A DNA stretch of 64,000 bases, from the NCBI GenBank assembly GCA_963691705.1, contig OY829540.1, positions 48,520,158 to 48,584,157 of the forward strand, written 5' to 3'. Within the stretch, counting starts at the first letter, position 1, and every line of letters starts with the position of its first letter. The translations under genes were made by a program, and so were the position numbers. The notes below the pieces were generated by a model, which was given only the letters and a program-made list of their open reading frames with translations, ran no database searches and was not told where the DNA came from. This stretch comes from Viola odorata. Lineage: Eukaryota; Streptophyta; Magnoliopsida; Malpighiales; Violaceae. Below are positions 23,904 to 37,000 of this stretch, one piece after another.

Positions 23904-24289
23904 CCAAGTTTAAGAGTTCTTCGTTAGAACCAAAGAAGAGACACCTCACAATAATGTGTTTTTATCAAAATCAATGTGCCTAAGAAGAAGCTCTAATAGA
24001 GCTTATAAAGAGTTACAAATGGCTAGGTTAAACCCGCCCAAAATAGGAATCCTAACGAAAATAGAAAAAGAAATCCTATGTTAACTAGAATGGAAACAAA
24101 TCAACTTTCTAATTACATAAGAAAGAAAGAATTTCCTTCTATAATTAGACCTAAATTCAAGCTAATTAAATTATTTAAATATCCAGCTGGTAATAGAACA
24201 AATATCTGAAATTTAATCCAGGTCTTGATATGCAAAAACAGCAAGAATGCGCATCCAAGTAGGCTGGTGCATTCCTTGCGTTTCAAGGA
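23904..24289 (-). repeat. Probable gypsy LTR, part 2
   Basis: The other side of the D insertion, beginning with the second target copy. It is non-coding and lies directly downstream (minus strand) of the gypsy pol tail, so it is likely LTR. See 11184-11370. Confidence 0.35.
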
Positions 24290-24556
24290 TCAAATGGGCT
24301 CGGATTGACTTGAAATTCGAGGTGAGACTTCATCAAAGGAAGCTTGAATGATGTTTATAAGCTTCACCTCTGACTTAGCCATTTCCTTCAAGAACGCCTC
24401 CTCAATCGTTGCCTCCTTCTCGAGCTCCTTTTGAATGAGCAATGTTAATGCGCCTTGCAACTTCTTGCTCCTAGCTCGTGTCAATGGGCCTTGAGGGATT
24501 GGTAGTATATCTTTGGATCCTTGGACTACATCAAAACCCTTTAGAAACACGTTCAA
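24290..24556 (-). pseudogene. Ty3/gypsy polyprotein C-terminal tail
   Basis: An 88-codon frame contains GPLTRARSKKLQGALTLLIQ, the conserved tail that follows the integrase C-terminus in many plant gypsy polyproteins. It ends with a stop just before the presumed LTR. Its integrase is not adjacent upstream, so it is a fragment of a copy separate from, or rearranged relative to, the pol at 8830-11183. Confidence 0.6.
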
Positions 24557-25150
24557 TGTGAACTACAAGACAAGCAGCAAATTCTTTAGAAGAAGAGAGA
24601 ATCAACCCAAAATAAATACAAATCAAGCAAAATCCATCTCAAAAATCAGACTCCTTCACATACCTGTTGACGAAGAGTAATTCTCGTTTCAAAATCTTCA
24701 GGAGGAGGCAGAAGGAGAGCGGTGATTGTGGTGCAGCGTTTCTTCGCTGGTAGGGTTGTCATAGAGAAGAGCTGAGGCGAGAGTGGTGGCGGTAGGGGTG
24801 GGCTTTGGTGGTGGTGCTAGCCAGCCGAGAAGTTAAGCTTTGGTGGTAGTGGTGGTAGCAGTGGCGGCGGATGTGCTTGGGTTAATGGAGAGGGAAAATG
24901 AGATGAGGGATGAAGATGAGGATGAGAAGAGTGAGAGGGAATGGGCCTTGGTGGTGGTGGTGGCGGCGGATGCGGATGAGGATGAGAATGAGAAGAGTGA
25001 GAGAGTGAAAAGAGATGAGGTCTTGATGTGGATGAGGATGAGAAGAGTGAGAGAGTGAGAAAGTGAGAAAGTGAGAAAGTGGAAGAATGATGTGGACACG
25101 CCACATCATTCTGATTGACAATTCAGGCAGTGTATTCTGCTCATTTAGCA
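24557..25150. other. Low-complexity purine/GGT-rich DNA
   Basis: The plus strand is rich in GGTGGT and GATGAGGATGAGAA, with a GTGAGAAA ladder at 25050-25090. It gives spurious Ser/His/Pro-rich frames on the minus strand. No gene is supported. Confidence 0.6.
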
Positions 25151-27723
25151 TTTCTCATAATTTAGATATCCGTTATCAATTCATACTATGTAGAACATAT
25201 ATTTTTATGTCAATCACACATATGGTGGGAAACATACAGGGTGTGTTTGGTCCCGCTTTTAGCTGATTTACTTTAAAATTAAGCAGGTAAAAATCTCACT
25301 AGGGTGTTTGGTTAGTATACCTGTTTTTAGTTGCTTAACTTTAAAAACCAACATGTTGTTTTTATTTAGTTATAATTTAACTTTACTTTAAAAACATGTG
25401 AAAATATGCTTTTGAAAATGGAAGGAAGATTGTTTATTTGTATTAAAAAATAAAAAAATATTTATTTGTTACTAAATATTATAACTAATTTGTTACTAAA
25501 TTAATTGTATTAAAAAATAAGAATATACTTAAATTTTCAATTCGATCTATTATAACTGATTTGTTACTAAATATAATAATGATTGTCATTATTATATTAT
25601 TTTAAATGAAACATATATTTTTATATAAACTTTAAAAAAAATGAAGGATCAATTTGATCGTGGGATCCAACTTTAAATTCAAAATTTCAAACACCTTCCG
25701 TGAGAGTAATTGTACAAATTATTTTCCTTTGAAATTGTCGGTGGTATATTTTGCATGAGTCGGTACACATTTTCTTTATGAAGTCGTCATCTCCTTACTT
25801 TTTTTAATATTTTTACTCTAATAATGTATACTCTCTTTAGAACACATTAATTGACTTTTTGAAACAGTAACATTTAGTAAAGCAAACACTAAAAAGTCAA
25901 GTAAAATGTACAGTAATATTCCGTAGAAAAATAACGATTATTGGGATCCGGAGGGAGTATAAACCAAATTTTTTAAAAATAAAATATAATTTAAATATGA
26001 CCTACTTAGTCACTAGAATTTGTCTAATATCGAAGATTTAGCAGGACCTATCGATGATCATAGGTTAAATATTTGTAAATAAATATATATATATATATAT
26101 ATAATTTACAAATATGCACGACCCGATTTTATATTTTGACATTAATTTCTAAAAAAATATAATTATTCATGTTTTATAGTTTTTGTTAATAAATCTAATT
26201 ATGTAATATCATCTATCTATCTATTTGAAAAATGAGATGTGGTCCCCACCCCTGGCCCATTTTTAATATATATATCTATTAATATTTTTATATTTTTTTG
26301 AATTTTATTAATAATTAATTAATTAGTTTTTAAAATTATGAAATTTAAGATTTAAATCTACATTAATGGTAAGAAAATATTGATATATATTTTAAGGATT
26401 TATACTTTTATTAATAAAAAATATTACTATATTTAGTATATACTTTCATTTTGCACCATTAGAATTTATAAGAAAGTCAAAATTTTATATTTAAATCAAA
26501 TTAAAATTAGAATTATTATTTAAAAGTTTTCAGTCAAAATATTTGTATACATGTATAATTGTTAATTATTTCGTTAACTAGCTATATATGTATCTAATTT
26601 TATTCTAAAAATATACTCCCTCCGGTTTTTATTATTTAACTTTTGGAATAAACACACGCTAATTAAAAAAATAATTGATCACGATTTTTGAGAATTTTTT
26701 AACATTATATAATTATCTCTCTTTCATATTAAAAAAAATTAGCCAATCATTGATCACGCCATGAACACTTCATTTTATTTGGAAAAAATAAAAATAAATT
26801 AATTAAATTCGGGTCTAATTTAGTCGGGTCTAATTCTTAACCTGTATAATTTGACGGGTCGGAACTGAGACTCATTTAATAGTCTCGTTTATTACCGAAA
26901 CTCAACTCGTAGTCTCGTTTTGCCACCCTTAATTATCCCAAACAATAAGTTGAAGCTTCTTGGGCCTGTTTCGAGGCCCGGCCATTTGGATTCGTCCCAA
27001 TTGTTAAAATACTCCATAGCCATCTCTTCCGGATATTGGATTACTCTTCGGCAGTAAAAAGGAGTCAGCTCTGGTGATAAATGGGCTTCATATCTGGGCC
27101 CATGCTCTGTTTAACGTTAATGACACTTTTCCTTCTTGGTTTTCCTCTCTTTTTGAACGATAAGTATTCAGAAAATGCGTCTTAAATCCTAACGTTTTAT
27201 AAAATATTTGATTAGATCTTAACGTATTTTAAAATTTAATAAAATATTTAACATTTGTGTATAAAGTTTGACTGAGTCCTTCCGTGATAAATTTTTTACG
27301 TGGCACGGAATATTCCGTTAGTGTATATTTTTTAATATTTTTCGTCAAAAAATAGGCCTAGCAGGTTTTTTATTTTTTTTCCTACATTTTTCTTTTATTT
27401 TCTTCTTTGTTTTTTTGTTAGTTTTTTTTTTCTTTATAAAGATTTTTTTATTTTTTTTATTTTTCTTTATTTTTTATTCGTTTAATATTTTGGATACCGT
27501 ATTAGATAATATTAATAAAAAAAGAAAAATAACAGAATGGGTTCCGATGTAGGATATTTTACACGGCAGGACGTTAACGGAAAAAAAATATATATTAAAA
27601 ATTTTATTAAATCCCGGTCAAAGTTTTTATAAAACTTTAGGGACCTAGAGCGTGTTAGATAATTTTTGCAAGGGTTAGGTTTGCTAAATGGTAGAACACG
27701 TCATGCCGATTGTCAGAGTTTGC
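25151..27723. other. AT-rich intergenic DNA with MITE fragments
   Basis: No gene. A hAT-like MITE may span about 25296-25697 (CTCACTAGGGTGTTTGG against CAAACACCTTCCGTGAG in inverted orientation). A Stowaway-like end GGATCCGGAGGGAGTA occurs at about 25946-25961 and another, ACTCCCTCCGGTTTTTATT, at about 26614, both without a clear partner. An (AT)n microsatellite lies at 26082-26102. The block 26935-27090 is listed separately. Confidence 0.45.
26935..27090 (+). repeat. Dispersed duplicate, copy 2 (partner at 7161-7296)
   Basis: See 7161-7296. The two copies lie about 19.8 kb apart in the same orientation. Confidence 0.65.
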
Positions 27724-28029
27724 TAAATACAAAAAAAGTCCCTGCAGTCTAATTGATTGACTTTTTTCATCCCTCTGTTTTTTTTGAGACATTTTTAGTA
27801 CTCCGAGTCAATAAAATGACTTTTTTCATCCCTCACCCTAACGCCGTCCACGTTTTCCGTCAGTTCGCTGACGTGGCATGCCATGTGTCGCTGACATGGC
27901 ACTGACTTCTGACGTGGCATGCCACGTCACACAAAAAGATGACGAGGCATGGCACGTGACGGTGACACGTCAATGACTGCTGACGTGTCACGCCACGTCA
28001 GCAAAGGGCCAGCACTTAAAACATAATAC

Positions 28030-28106
28030 CAAATCTTGCATGAGGTTTGGGCTCGAACCCATGACCTCATGCTTGAGGTTGAGCTCTACCAACTGAGCTA
28101 CACACA
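28030..28106 (-). repeat. tRNA-like segment in the left foldback arm
   Basis: On the minus strand it has an A-box-like TAGCTCAGTTGGTAGAGC (28083-28100) and a B-box-like GGTTCGAGCCC (28049-28059). The acceptor stem does not pair, so this is not a working tRNA. Confidence 0.6.
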
Positions 28107-28785
28107 TTTTGTGTCAACATGTAATACAATCTGACTATTACTTCCCTTGTTTTTCAACAATAACACTCAAACATTTTCCAACTTTGGTGCAGATCATCTC
28201 TCGACCCGAGGTTGTTTTAAATTATTAATTGATAATATTTGTCCATTAAAATTTAAATATATAAAAAAAATTGATAAACTATTATAAAAAAAATTAAAAT
28301 TTTTATGGACAAACTATTATCAATTTTTTTTATATATTTAAATTTTAATGGACAAACTATTATCAATTTGTCCATTAAAATTTAAATATATAAAAAAATG
28401 CAAATAAATAATTAGAAATTAAAATTTTAATTTTTTTATATATTTAAATTTTAATAGACAAACTATTATCAAACTATTATCATTTTGTCCATTAAAATTT
28501 AAATATATAAAAAAAATGCAAATAAATAATTAGAAGTACTAGTAGCCCACCCATAATTAAATTTATATATAATAAATATATGAACAAAACAGATATATCT
28601 TATTTGAAAATTGAAATATTAATAATTTTATAATAAAATTTAAATATTTAACAACATAATAATTAATAATTTAAAACAACCTCGGGTCGAGAGATGATCT
28701 GCACAAAAGTTGGAAAATGTTTGAGTGTTATTGTTGAAAAACAAGGGAAGTAATAGTCAGATTGTATTACATGTTGACACAAAAT

Positions 28786-28857
28786 GTGTGTAGCTCAGTT
28801 GGTAGAGCTCAACCTCAACGCATGAGGTCATGGGTTCGAGCCCAACCTCATGCAAGA
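28786..28857 (+). repeat. tRNA-like segment in the right foldback arm
   Basis: A-box-like TAGCTCAGTTGGTAGAGC (28791-28808) and B-box GGTTCGAGCCC (28833-28843). A D-arm (GCTC/GAGC) and an anticodon-like stem (ACCTC/GAGGT with loop AACGCAT) can be drawn, but the T-stem is imperfect, U33 is missing and no acceptor stem forms. It could still be a pol III promoter relic, as in a tRNA-derived SINE. Confidence 0.6.
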
Positions 28858-29596
28858 TTTGGTATCATGTTTTAAGAGTTGGCCTTTTGCCGACGTGGCG
28901 TGACACGTCAGCAGTCATTGACGTGTCACCGCCACGTGTCATGCCTTGTCATCTTTTTGTGTGACGTGGCAGGCCACGTCAGAAGTCAGTGCTGTGTCAG
29001 CGACACGTGGCATGCCACGTCAGCGAACTGACGGAAAACGTGGACGGCGTTAGGGTGAGGGATGAAAAAAGTCATTTTATTGACTCGGAGTACTAAAAAT
29101 GTCTCAAAAAAAACAGAGGGATGAAAAAAATTAATCAATTAGACTGCAGGGACTTTTTTTGTATTTAACCCTTTTAAGAATATTCTTCTTCTTTTTTCTT
29201 TTCTTTTTTTGGGTAAATCATAGGAAAATTCTAGGGAAAAAAAGAGGTGAAAACATTTTAACATTGTGGACAGTATTTAAATGTCATGGAGCCCACGTTA
29301 ATATACTTATAATAATTAGATTAAATAATTAAAATTATTTGAAAGAAATTTAATAATTTATTTATTTATGTAAGCAATTCATAGATAATTGCAAAGTTGT
29401 AGAACCTAACCCGGTCTCTAGATAGGGTTTAGAGTCAAGAGTCAGAGGTTTAATCGGGTCGAATGAGATTGACTCATAATTTTAATAAATTAGTAAATAA
29501 AATTTAATATTTGTGTAAAGTGTAAGAAATTTTAAAAATAATGAAAATTTTATCTTATATTTATTTTTTACGCTATAATTTAGTATCACAAACATA

Positions 29597-29662
29597 ATGT
29601 TGGTGTAGTGGTTAAAGTTTTGTAGACATGCAAAACATGGGTTCGAATCACATTTTTGCACA
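29597..29662 (+). repeat. SINE-like tRNA-derived fragment
   Basis: GTTGGTGTAGTGGTTAAAG followed 36 bp later by GGGTTCGAATC resembles the A and B boxes of plant tRNA-derived SINE heads. No defined tail or target duplication was found. Confidence 0.4.
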
Positions 29663-30104
29663 ATTTATTTTCTTGAGCAACCAGGTTTAACCCGGATCGG
29701 ATCGAACGGTTCACCGATTCGATCGATCAGGACAAACAATTTTCTACTGAAACCCAAAAAAGAAGGTTTGGAGGTTTTTCAAACCTGACTTGTGACTGGT
29801 TACCAAGTTTTCAGGTCGAATACGGTCAGACCGGGCCAAATTTTACTACCTTGGATAGTAAAGGATGAGTTATTTTTATAAAACGTGAAGTATCTAAGAA
29901 AAAACTCATGAAATGATTAAAAATGTTTTTGATTTTTAATTAAGGAGTTTGTGTATAGAATTAAGAAAAAGATATGTGGCATTATCTGTAACATTATTTA
30001 ACATCACTTCTAACTCTCAATCTCACAACTTTGAATTCTTGATAACCCCTTACTAGAAATAAAAAAAATAAATAATCACTTATAGCTTGAATCTCCATAA
30101 AAAT

Positions 30105-30412
30105 AAATATATGAACAAAACATATATATCTTATTTGAAAACTGAAATATTAATAATTTTATAATAAAATTAAAATATTTAATAATATAATAATTAATAA
30201 TTTAAAACAACCTCGGATCGAGAGATACAAAAGTTGAAAAATGTTTGTGCTGGTGTAGTTTCTCGTATGAAAGGAAGCAGGGAACGGCGTGAAATTGACT
30301 CGGAGTACGTTAGGGTGAGGGATGAAAAAAGTCATTTTATTGACTCGGAGTACTAAGAATAGTTCAAAAAAACAGAAGGATGAAAAAAGTTAGGACTTTG
30401 TTTTGATTTATC
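30105..30412 (+). repeat. Deletion derivative of the foldback right arm
   Basis: Aligns with 28565-29150 but lacks the tRNA-like and GACGTGGC-rich middle. It keeps the AAACAACCTCGGRTCGAGAGAT block and the GTTAGGGTGAGGGATGAAAAAAG block near the outer end. Confidence 0.7.
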
Positions 30413-32900
30413 CCTTATAATAATAATAAAGTTACTATTGCTGAAAGAGTACGGAAATCCAACAGTGACGTTGAGAAAAAGAGATGAAGGAGAGAGTTAT
30501 TCTTCTCTTTATTTAAAGTTTCTTTTTAAAATAAAATTTTAATTTAAACAAGGATCATTAGCACCACGACCTTAAACTATTAACTTCTAATAAATAAGTT
30601 CTTTAATAATTTTTTGTTAGATTCAGCTCAACTTACTGTTTTCTCGTTGCAAAAAGACCTTTCTGTTAAATTTTCCTTCCAAAATTTTAACGGATTGCTT
30701 TGACCATATTATTTTCTTTTCTTTTATTCTTTTTAAATGAGAAAAAAAGGAAACTAATTTTTTAAAATTAAAAAAAAATCCAGAATTAAAATTTAAAAGC
30801 GGTAAATATTTTAAAACTTATAAAAAAATAAAAAATATACAAAAATATGAAATTAACAGCAATGCTTTTATTTTTTCCTTTTTTTATTTTTTTAAAAATG
30901 TTGCTACTTTTTATAATTTTAATTCATCATTCTTTAGAAAATTGTATAAATATTTATTTTTATTTTTATGATTTGCTTTTGTTCTTTTCGAATTGTTTTT
31001 AGAAAAATAAATTTTTTTTTTTATAAAAATAGTTATGTTCATATGTACTTAATAATTACTAAGTTAAAAATAAATTTTTTATTTTATTTTGGAGTGTAAT
31101 TTTTTTGGGATTAAAGAAATAAAAAAATGGTTAAAATAAATATATTAAGGTTTTGGATGGGAAACTAATAAGAGAATTTTTTTACAATGAAAAAATAATT
31201 AAAAAAACTGAATATAATAAAAAATTACTAAACAACCTATTTAACAGATGATAGGGCAAGAAATGGTTCATTAAACTATGATCGCACTAGCACAAAATAA
31301 AGGATAAAATTCTGGTGGTTTGTTTTCTGCTGCCGACGCACATATACTCCGAGTCTGCAGAACTTCCCTGACCATACTCCTCGCCCCAGAGATGTGTTCA
31401 CGAGACTACAGACAGTTCACAAAAAGCTCTAAATTCTAAACTGCTTCAATCCACTCCAAAATGTAGGGATATCCATGGGTCGGATTGTATTTTTGATCCA
31501 AGTATCCAATTTTTTCGATTTGATCCGAGTTATTGAATTTTTTGCCCCATTTAATTGGGTATTCGTTTAACTAGGTATCCTATATAATTGGTTCGGTCCG
31601 TTCAATCTGTTTTTTTAGTTCATAAAATCGATTTTTTTTGTTCGTAAAATAAAAAATTAATTTGATTAATTCTTGAAATCATATTTTGTTTTATCGAAAG
31701 AATAAGAAATATATATGATGCAACTACATTTGAGAGATTTTATAAAGGAAGATATGGTATCTAAAAAGAATCGTAAACACAAAAATGAGAGAAAAAAAGA
31801 AAAAAGAAAAATATTTATTAATGAATTAAAAGAAAACCAAGAATGAAATATTTATTTTATGACTTTTCTATAAGTGTCATTTTGTCATTTTTTCTTTCTT
31901 TTTGAATTAGCAACAATATTTTGGCATTGCTAAAATTGGTGACTTGTTTTTTTTAAGGGAAAATTGGTGACTTGTAGCATGATACCGTATTTGTATATTT
32001 TTTTGTTATATTAATTACCATTTGTTTACTCTCTTTTTTCCAATAAATATATAACATAAGAATTTAAATTCATATTTTTAAGAAAGAAAAGGATTATTAT
32101 AACCATTTTTACTAAGAAATATAAATTTTATTAAAAATTAAGAATAATAGAAAAGCTTCAATGAATGAAATTACGAAAATGAGTAAAAAAATATTAAATT
32201 TTAGAATTTATTTTGAGATATCAAATTATTTTATGATAAATAAATGTGGCTAAATAATAAAATAGAGCAAATTCGCATAGCTGGGCCATTTCGGGTCACG
32301 TATAAGTAACAGAAGTCTATGTATATTTTAGGCTAACTATGGTCATTTGGATAATTCGGATCAGACCCAGACCCATATCCAAAATAACAGACAATTTTTA
32401 AAACCAGAATTAACCTAAACTTTTCAAAATAACAGACAAAAAATTAGAAGGATTCTCATTCTACAAGTTCCTAATTATGTTTAATATGCACAAAATATAA
32501 GAAGATTAAAAAAAAAATAGTTTTGATATTATTAGAATGTTAACTCATACCTAACGCTGTACTTATATAAATGTGAATAATTTATATATTATGAGTGTTT
32601 ATTTCAATTCTATAAAATTTTATAGATACTTCACTAGGGGCACAATTATTTGGGATAATTATAAAAATAATTAATAGAGGAAGAATGATTTAATAAAACA
32701 TTTAAATTTAAATTTAAATTTAAATTTAAATTCAAGGGATAAAATGACATTTTACAAACAAAACATTGTATTTGGAAAAAGAAAAAGAAAACAAAAACAG
32801 ACAACCATCTATAGGGGGAAAAAAACCATGACAGTTCATTAGTAGCTCTCGCTTTCTCGCCTTCTTTCTTTTCGTGCGCTAACTGTTCGTTTCGTCTCCT
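30413..32900. other. AT-rich intergenic DNA upstream of the G3BP-like gene
   Basis: No gene or mobile-element end was recognised. It has many A/T homopolymers and GGATCCGA/TCGGATTG-type words near 31470-31640. A perfect (TTTAAA)n tract is at 32701-32732. The last 100 bp before 32993 are pyrimidine-rich, as in many plant promoters and 5' leaders. Confidence 0.5.
32701..32732. repeat. (TTTAAA)n microsatellite
   Basis: Just over five perfect TTTAAA units, about 290 bp before the end of the first non-coding exon of the G3BP-like gene. Confidence 0.9.
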
Positions 32901-32929
32901 CTTTCTATACATTGTATACTCTTTTCAGG

Positions 32930-32993
32930 GCACTGTACCATTTCCCCTTCCTCTCAAGCTTCTCCTTTTCAAGCTCCAACATTTCCATTTCAG
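32930..32993 (+). other. Likely 5' non-coding exon of the G3BP-like gene
   Basis: A pyrimidine-rich leader ends TTTCAG at 32993, followed by GTGCAA. The coding start at 34090 lies two bases after an acceptor (TTTGACAG, ending 34088), so an intron at 32994-34088 in the 5' UTR fits. The 5' end of this exon is a guess. Confidence 0.5.
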
Positions 32994-34089
32994 GTGCAAT
33001 TTAGCTTCTCCTTTGTCTTGGATCAAACCCATTTTGTTAAATTTCTTTTTCGTGAGTTACGTAGTCTCGTTTCTTTTTTTGTGTTTGGCTTTTTGGGTAT
33101 TTGTCAAATGTGTGTAATTTGTTGTTGCTCATTTGATTATGCATTTATAACGTTTAGTTTCTAGTTATTATTACGGAAAACAAAAATACGGCTCTTATTA
33201 GTGGCAATGTTGACCAAAAATGTTTGATTTTCCTCCTATGGGGATTCGTATCTATGTGTTTGAAGGGGGTTTAAGGGTTGCCGTTGTTGGATCCAATGAA
33301 TGCTCTGCACTTGATATTAAGATCTGATTTGCTTTTAGATTTCATCTAGTCACTGAATGTGTGGTTATCAATACCACTGTTTATTATACGTGCAAGTTCT
33401 CTTCAAGAATGTTGGTCGAATGTTCTCTGGGAAACGTGGGTATGTTGTTATTAAGCACGCCCTTTAGCTCTTGCTCATCGTTTTCTTGGTAGCTGTTTTG
33501 CTTTTGGTGTTTTGAATGAAAGAAAAAAAAAAGCTAACTGTCATGTTCTCTCCCTTTGTTCTAAAAGGATGTATTGAGTGTTGGAATTAAGGGGCTAGAT
33601 GCTGTGTAGTTTCTTAAGATGAGACACATTTAGGTCCTGCGATGAGGCATACAGCTATCTCAAGTTTGGCTCTGCAAGGGTTTTTTAAATCTTTCTTCAC
33701 TCCTCGTTCAAAAAGGACAAAAAGTAATACAAAGTGAAAAACTGAAATTTGTCTTCTTTATAAGCTATAACCCATGACTTGGTCTTTGTGAGTTGAGTGG
33801 ATCGCTGTGTAGATAATTGTTTTTGCCGGTTCATGCCTTCTAAAATCTTTAAAGGGTTTAGAATTTCTCCTGCAGTCTTTTCCAGGCCTCACTTGTAAGA
33901 CTCCTTAGATTTGTGTGCCATTGCAAATCGGGCTTATGCATTCCCTGTAGCTTCAAGAGTGCATGAAGTTTGTCTTTACTTGGTTGCTGACTAAACATTT
34001 ATATTCTAATTCTTTATTTGTGTATTACTCTTTGTTTAACAAGATGTAGAGGTTCTGTCTTATATGTGCATTTTGTGTCTTTTGACAGT

Positions 34090-37000
34090 ATGACATTACA
34101 AACAGCAGGCAACGTTACAACTCCCAGTGCCCAAATGGTTGGGAATGCTTTCGTTGAACAGTATTACCATATTCTTCACACATCACCAGAACTAGTTTAT
34201 AGATTTTATCAAGATTCAAGTGTGCTAAGCCGGCCAGACTCCAATGGGGTAATGACTTCAGTGTCAACAATGCAAGTAAGTGTTCTGTGTGTCTACTTGC
34301 ATCGTGTGTGCTTCTGGTGTAGGGATGGTGTTAATGCATTCTCTTCAATTTTTATTATATATTTTTCATGTTATTTTGCTGTTATTCTATATAGCTTAGA
34401 GGAAATTTCCCATCTTACATTTGTTAGCTATGGACTTGTTTATTTTACTATAGATTTGTTGTCTCATAGGCATGCTTGCAATGTGCTGTCAAGTTTCCAT
34501 TCTGTGATTTTTTTTGTTTACTTACGATGTAAAATGCTAGGATGAACCATTTCAAGAGCTTCAGCCCCACAATCCAGAGAAATTTGGGTGCATTTCTTTC
34601 ATTTTGATCAACATCTCTTCTGTCTCTTGTTTCAATGTTTCTCATTGATATCCTAAGTATCAATGTGAGAACTTACTTGAATGTTTGAGTCGTTAGAAAT
34701 GTGACTGGCAGTATCAGGTGCAAAACAATAATGGAGATTATGCTCTTCTTGAAACAGGGTATCAATGAAAAGATAATTTCCTTGAATGTTAAGGACTATA
34801 AGGCAGAAATAAAAACAGCAGATGCACAGAAATCTTACAATGAAGGGGTTACAGTGCTGGTTACTGGATGCTTAACAGATAAGGACAACTTAAGGAGAAA
34901 ATTTGCCCAGTCCTTTTTCCTCGCACCACAAGACAATGGTTATTTTGTCTTGAATGATGTATTTAGGTACTTGGAGGATAATGAAACATTGGAGAATCAT
35001 TCAGACAGCATCCCAACTTTGCCCTCCTCTATCCCAGATCAAGGTAAGATGTCTCTAATCTCCATGGTTGTTGGAAACTTGAAATTAAGAAATCAAAACT
35101 TAAAAACTATCATTTAACCTTCTCACTTTCGTAATATTTGCTGGCAGATTCTTCCGCGCCAGATCTAACAGCTCCTGTTATGGAAGACTGTAGGATTGTT
35201 GTTGAGAAAGTCAATGATACAGTGTACCATGATAAACAGACTGCTGACAGAGAGGCCGTTGTGGAACCCCAATCTCATTCAAATGGGAATGATGTTCCTG
35301 TAGTTATTGAATCTGCTTCCTCTTCTGTCCCGGAGGATGCCCCAAAAAAATCATATGCATCAATTGTGAGTTTAATGATTCTCTTTTTCTTATCCTTTTG
35401 GTGGTTTATGTTCTATTTTTATTATAAAAAAAGTCAATAATGTTCAATGATATTGTTGTTTTAGGTCAAAGTGGCAAAGGGCAATTCATATCCAACTAAA
35501 GTTTATCAACTGACTAACACTGCAAAAATGGCACCCAAAATAACTGAGAACCAGTTAGTTATGTCATCTGTACCTTCCTCAGAGCCTGAAGCACCAGCAC
35601 AAAGTAGCAACACCCCTGAAAATAGCGATGTTCAAGAGGAAGGTAGATAGTCCTTGCATGTTTCTAATAAGAGTACCTACTAACATGTTTCATGCCTTAC
35701 TGAAAATAATTGGTAAATGAAGGAGATCATCACGTTTGCAGTATGGATTTAATTAAATGGTTTTATCTCTTGTTATGAATCCATTTTTAACTTCACTTCT
35801 ATGCTCACTATTTTGCATTTGCAGTTGAAGGCCACTCCATTTATGTTCGAAATTTGCCCTTCTATGGGACAGTTGCTCAGCTTGAGACAGAGTTTAAAAA
35901 ATTTGGACCAATCAAAGAAGGTGGCATTCAAGTCAGATATAATAAGGTTAGTCCCAACGGTGTGCATACTTAATTAGAGTTCTTCCAGTTCTACTTTGGC
36001 TGATTTATTTGCTCTTTGTTAACTTGTTCTCTCTGTGCAGCAACAAGGATATTGTTTTGGTTTTGTTGAATTTCTTTCCCAGAGCTCAATGGATAATGCA
36101 GTTCAGGTATGTGACTTGTTAATGATTGTTTTGTTTGGGTATTTTGATGCATTTCTATTAAGGTTAGGACTTTGCATGGAGTGCTCAGTTTCCATCTTGT
36201 ATTTACTTTTGTAACCAAACTCTTTTTTCCCCCTTGAACTAGTGCATTACATTGATGTTCATGTATTCAGTAAATGTCCTCCTTTTGGTTTTTGGTTGTA
36301 CACTCTAGTATATGTGAAGCAGCCAAATTTCTTTTTTGCTGTTCCTAGCTTGAAAACTTGCTTGTACCGCTGTTGCAACCAATTGCATTGCTACGTGGCA
36401 GCTTGCTATTGTTGGCAAACTGTATTCTGCTTAGAGTCATTTTGCCAATGTCTATCTGGTAATGAACACTCATAGGTGGAAATGATTTTCGTATAGATTT
36501 GAGGCTGCTTTACTTTCTTTGTTAGATCAGGTAATTAGATGGATGTACGGGGATTTTGAGAATGCTTTAGAATTGTTATGTCATGGAATACATGTGTTTG
36601 TCAGTGAAAATTTTAATTGACATGAGTTGCTTTGTTTAGTAGTGTGTATAAAGTTTTAGAATGAGAAAACAATGATTCTACATAATAATTCAAGCATTCT
36701 TAAAAAAGCAATTACAATGCTTTGCCTGGTGCTTATCTCAGGACCATGTAACACCTTGTGGGTAAGGGGTCTGGTAATTCTCAGTATGCATAATTTCTAG
36801 GAATAGCTCAATGAAGCAGTCGACCTGATTCTTATCGTACACAATTTGTTTCTTTATTGCAATTATGGGGACCAACTACAACTGTTTAATGTAAGAAGTA
36901 AAGTTCATTCCAATAATCAGACAGTAGGTTTCTGCAAAAGTTTAGAAATGGTGAAACTCTACATGGGATCATACCTTGCATACTATCTCTAAATTGTGCG

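Larger units (their letters stand above)
27724..29167. mobile_element. Foldback (long terminal inverted repeat) element
   Basis: Two arms of 507 bp each (27724-28230 and 28661-29167) are inverted copies with only scattered differences. They begin TAAATACAAAAAAAGTCCCTG at the outer ends and surround a 430-bp AT-rich loop that itself contains repeats of ATTAAAATTTAAATATATAAA. Each arm carries several GACGTGGCATGCCACGTC-type words and one tRNA-like segment. There is no transposase frame and no clear target duplication. MULE-like is plausible but not shown. Confidence 0.85.

Noticed and set aside
24817..25151. Ser/His/Pro-rich frames
   Set aside because: Low-complexity GGTGGT and GATGAG DNA with no conserved domain.
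28786..28857. Functional tRNA gene
   Set aside because: No acceptor stem, imperfect T-stem, U33 absent, and the same sequence occurs inverted in the other arm of a mobile element.
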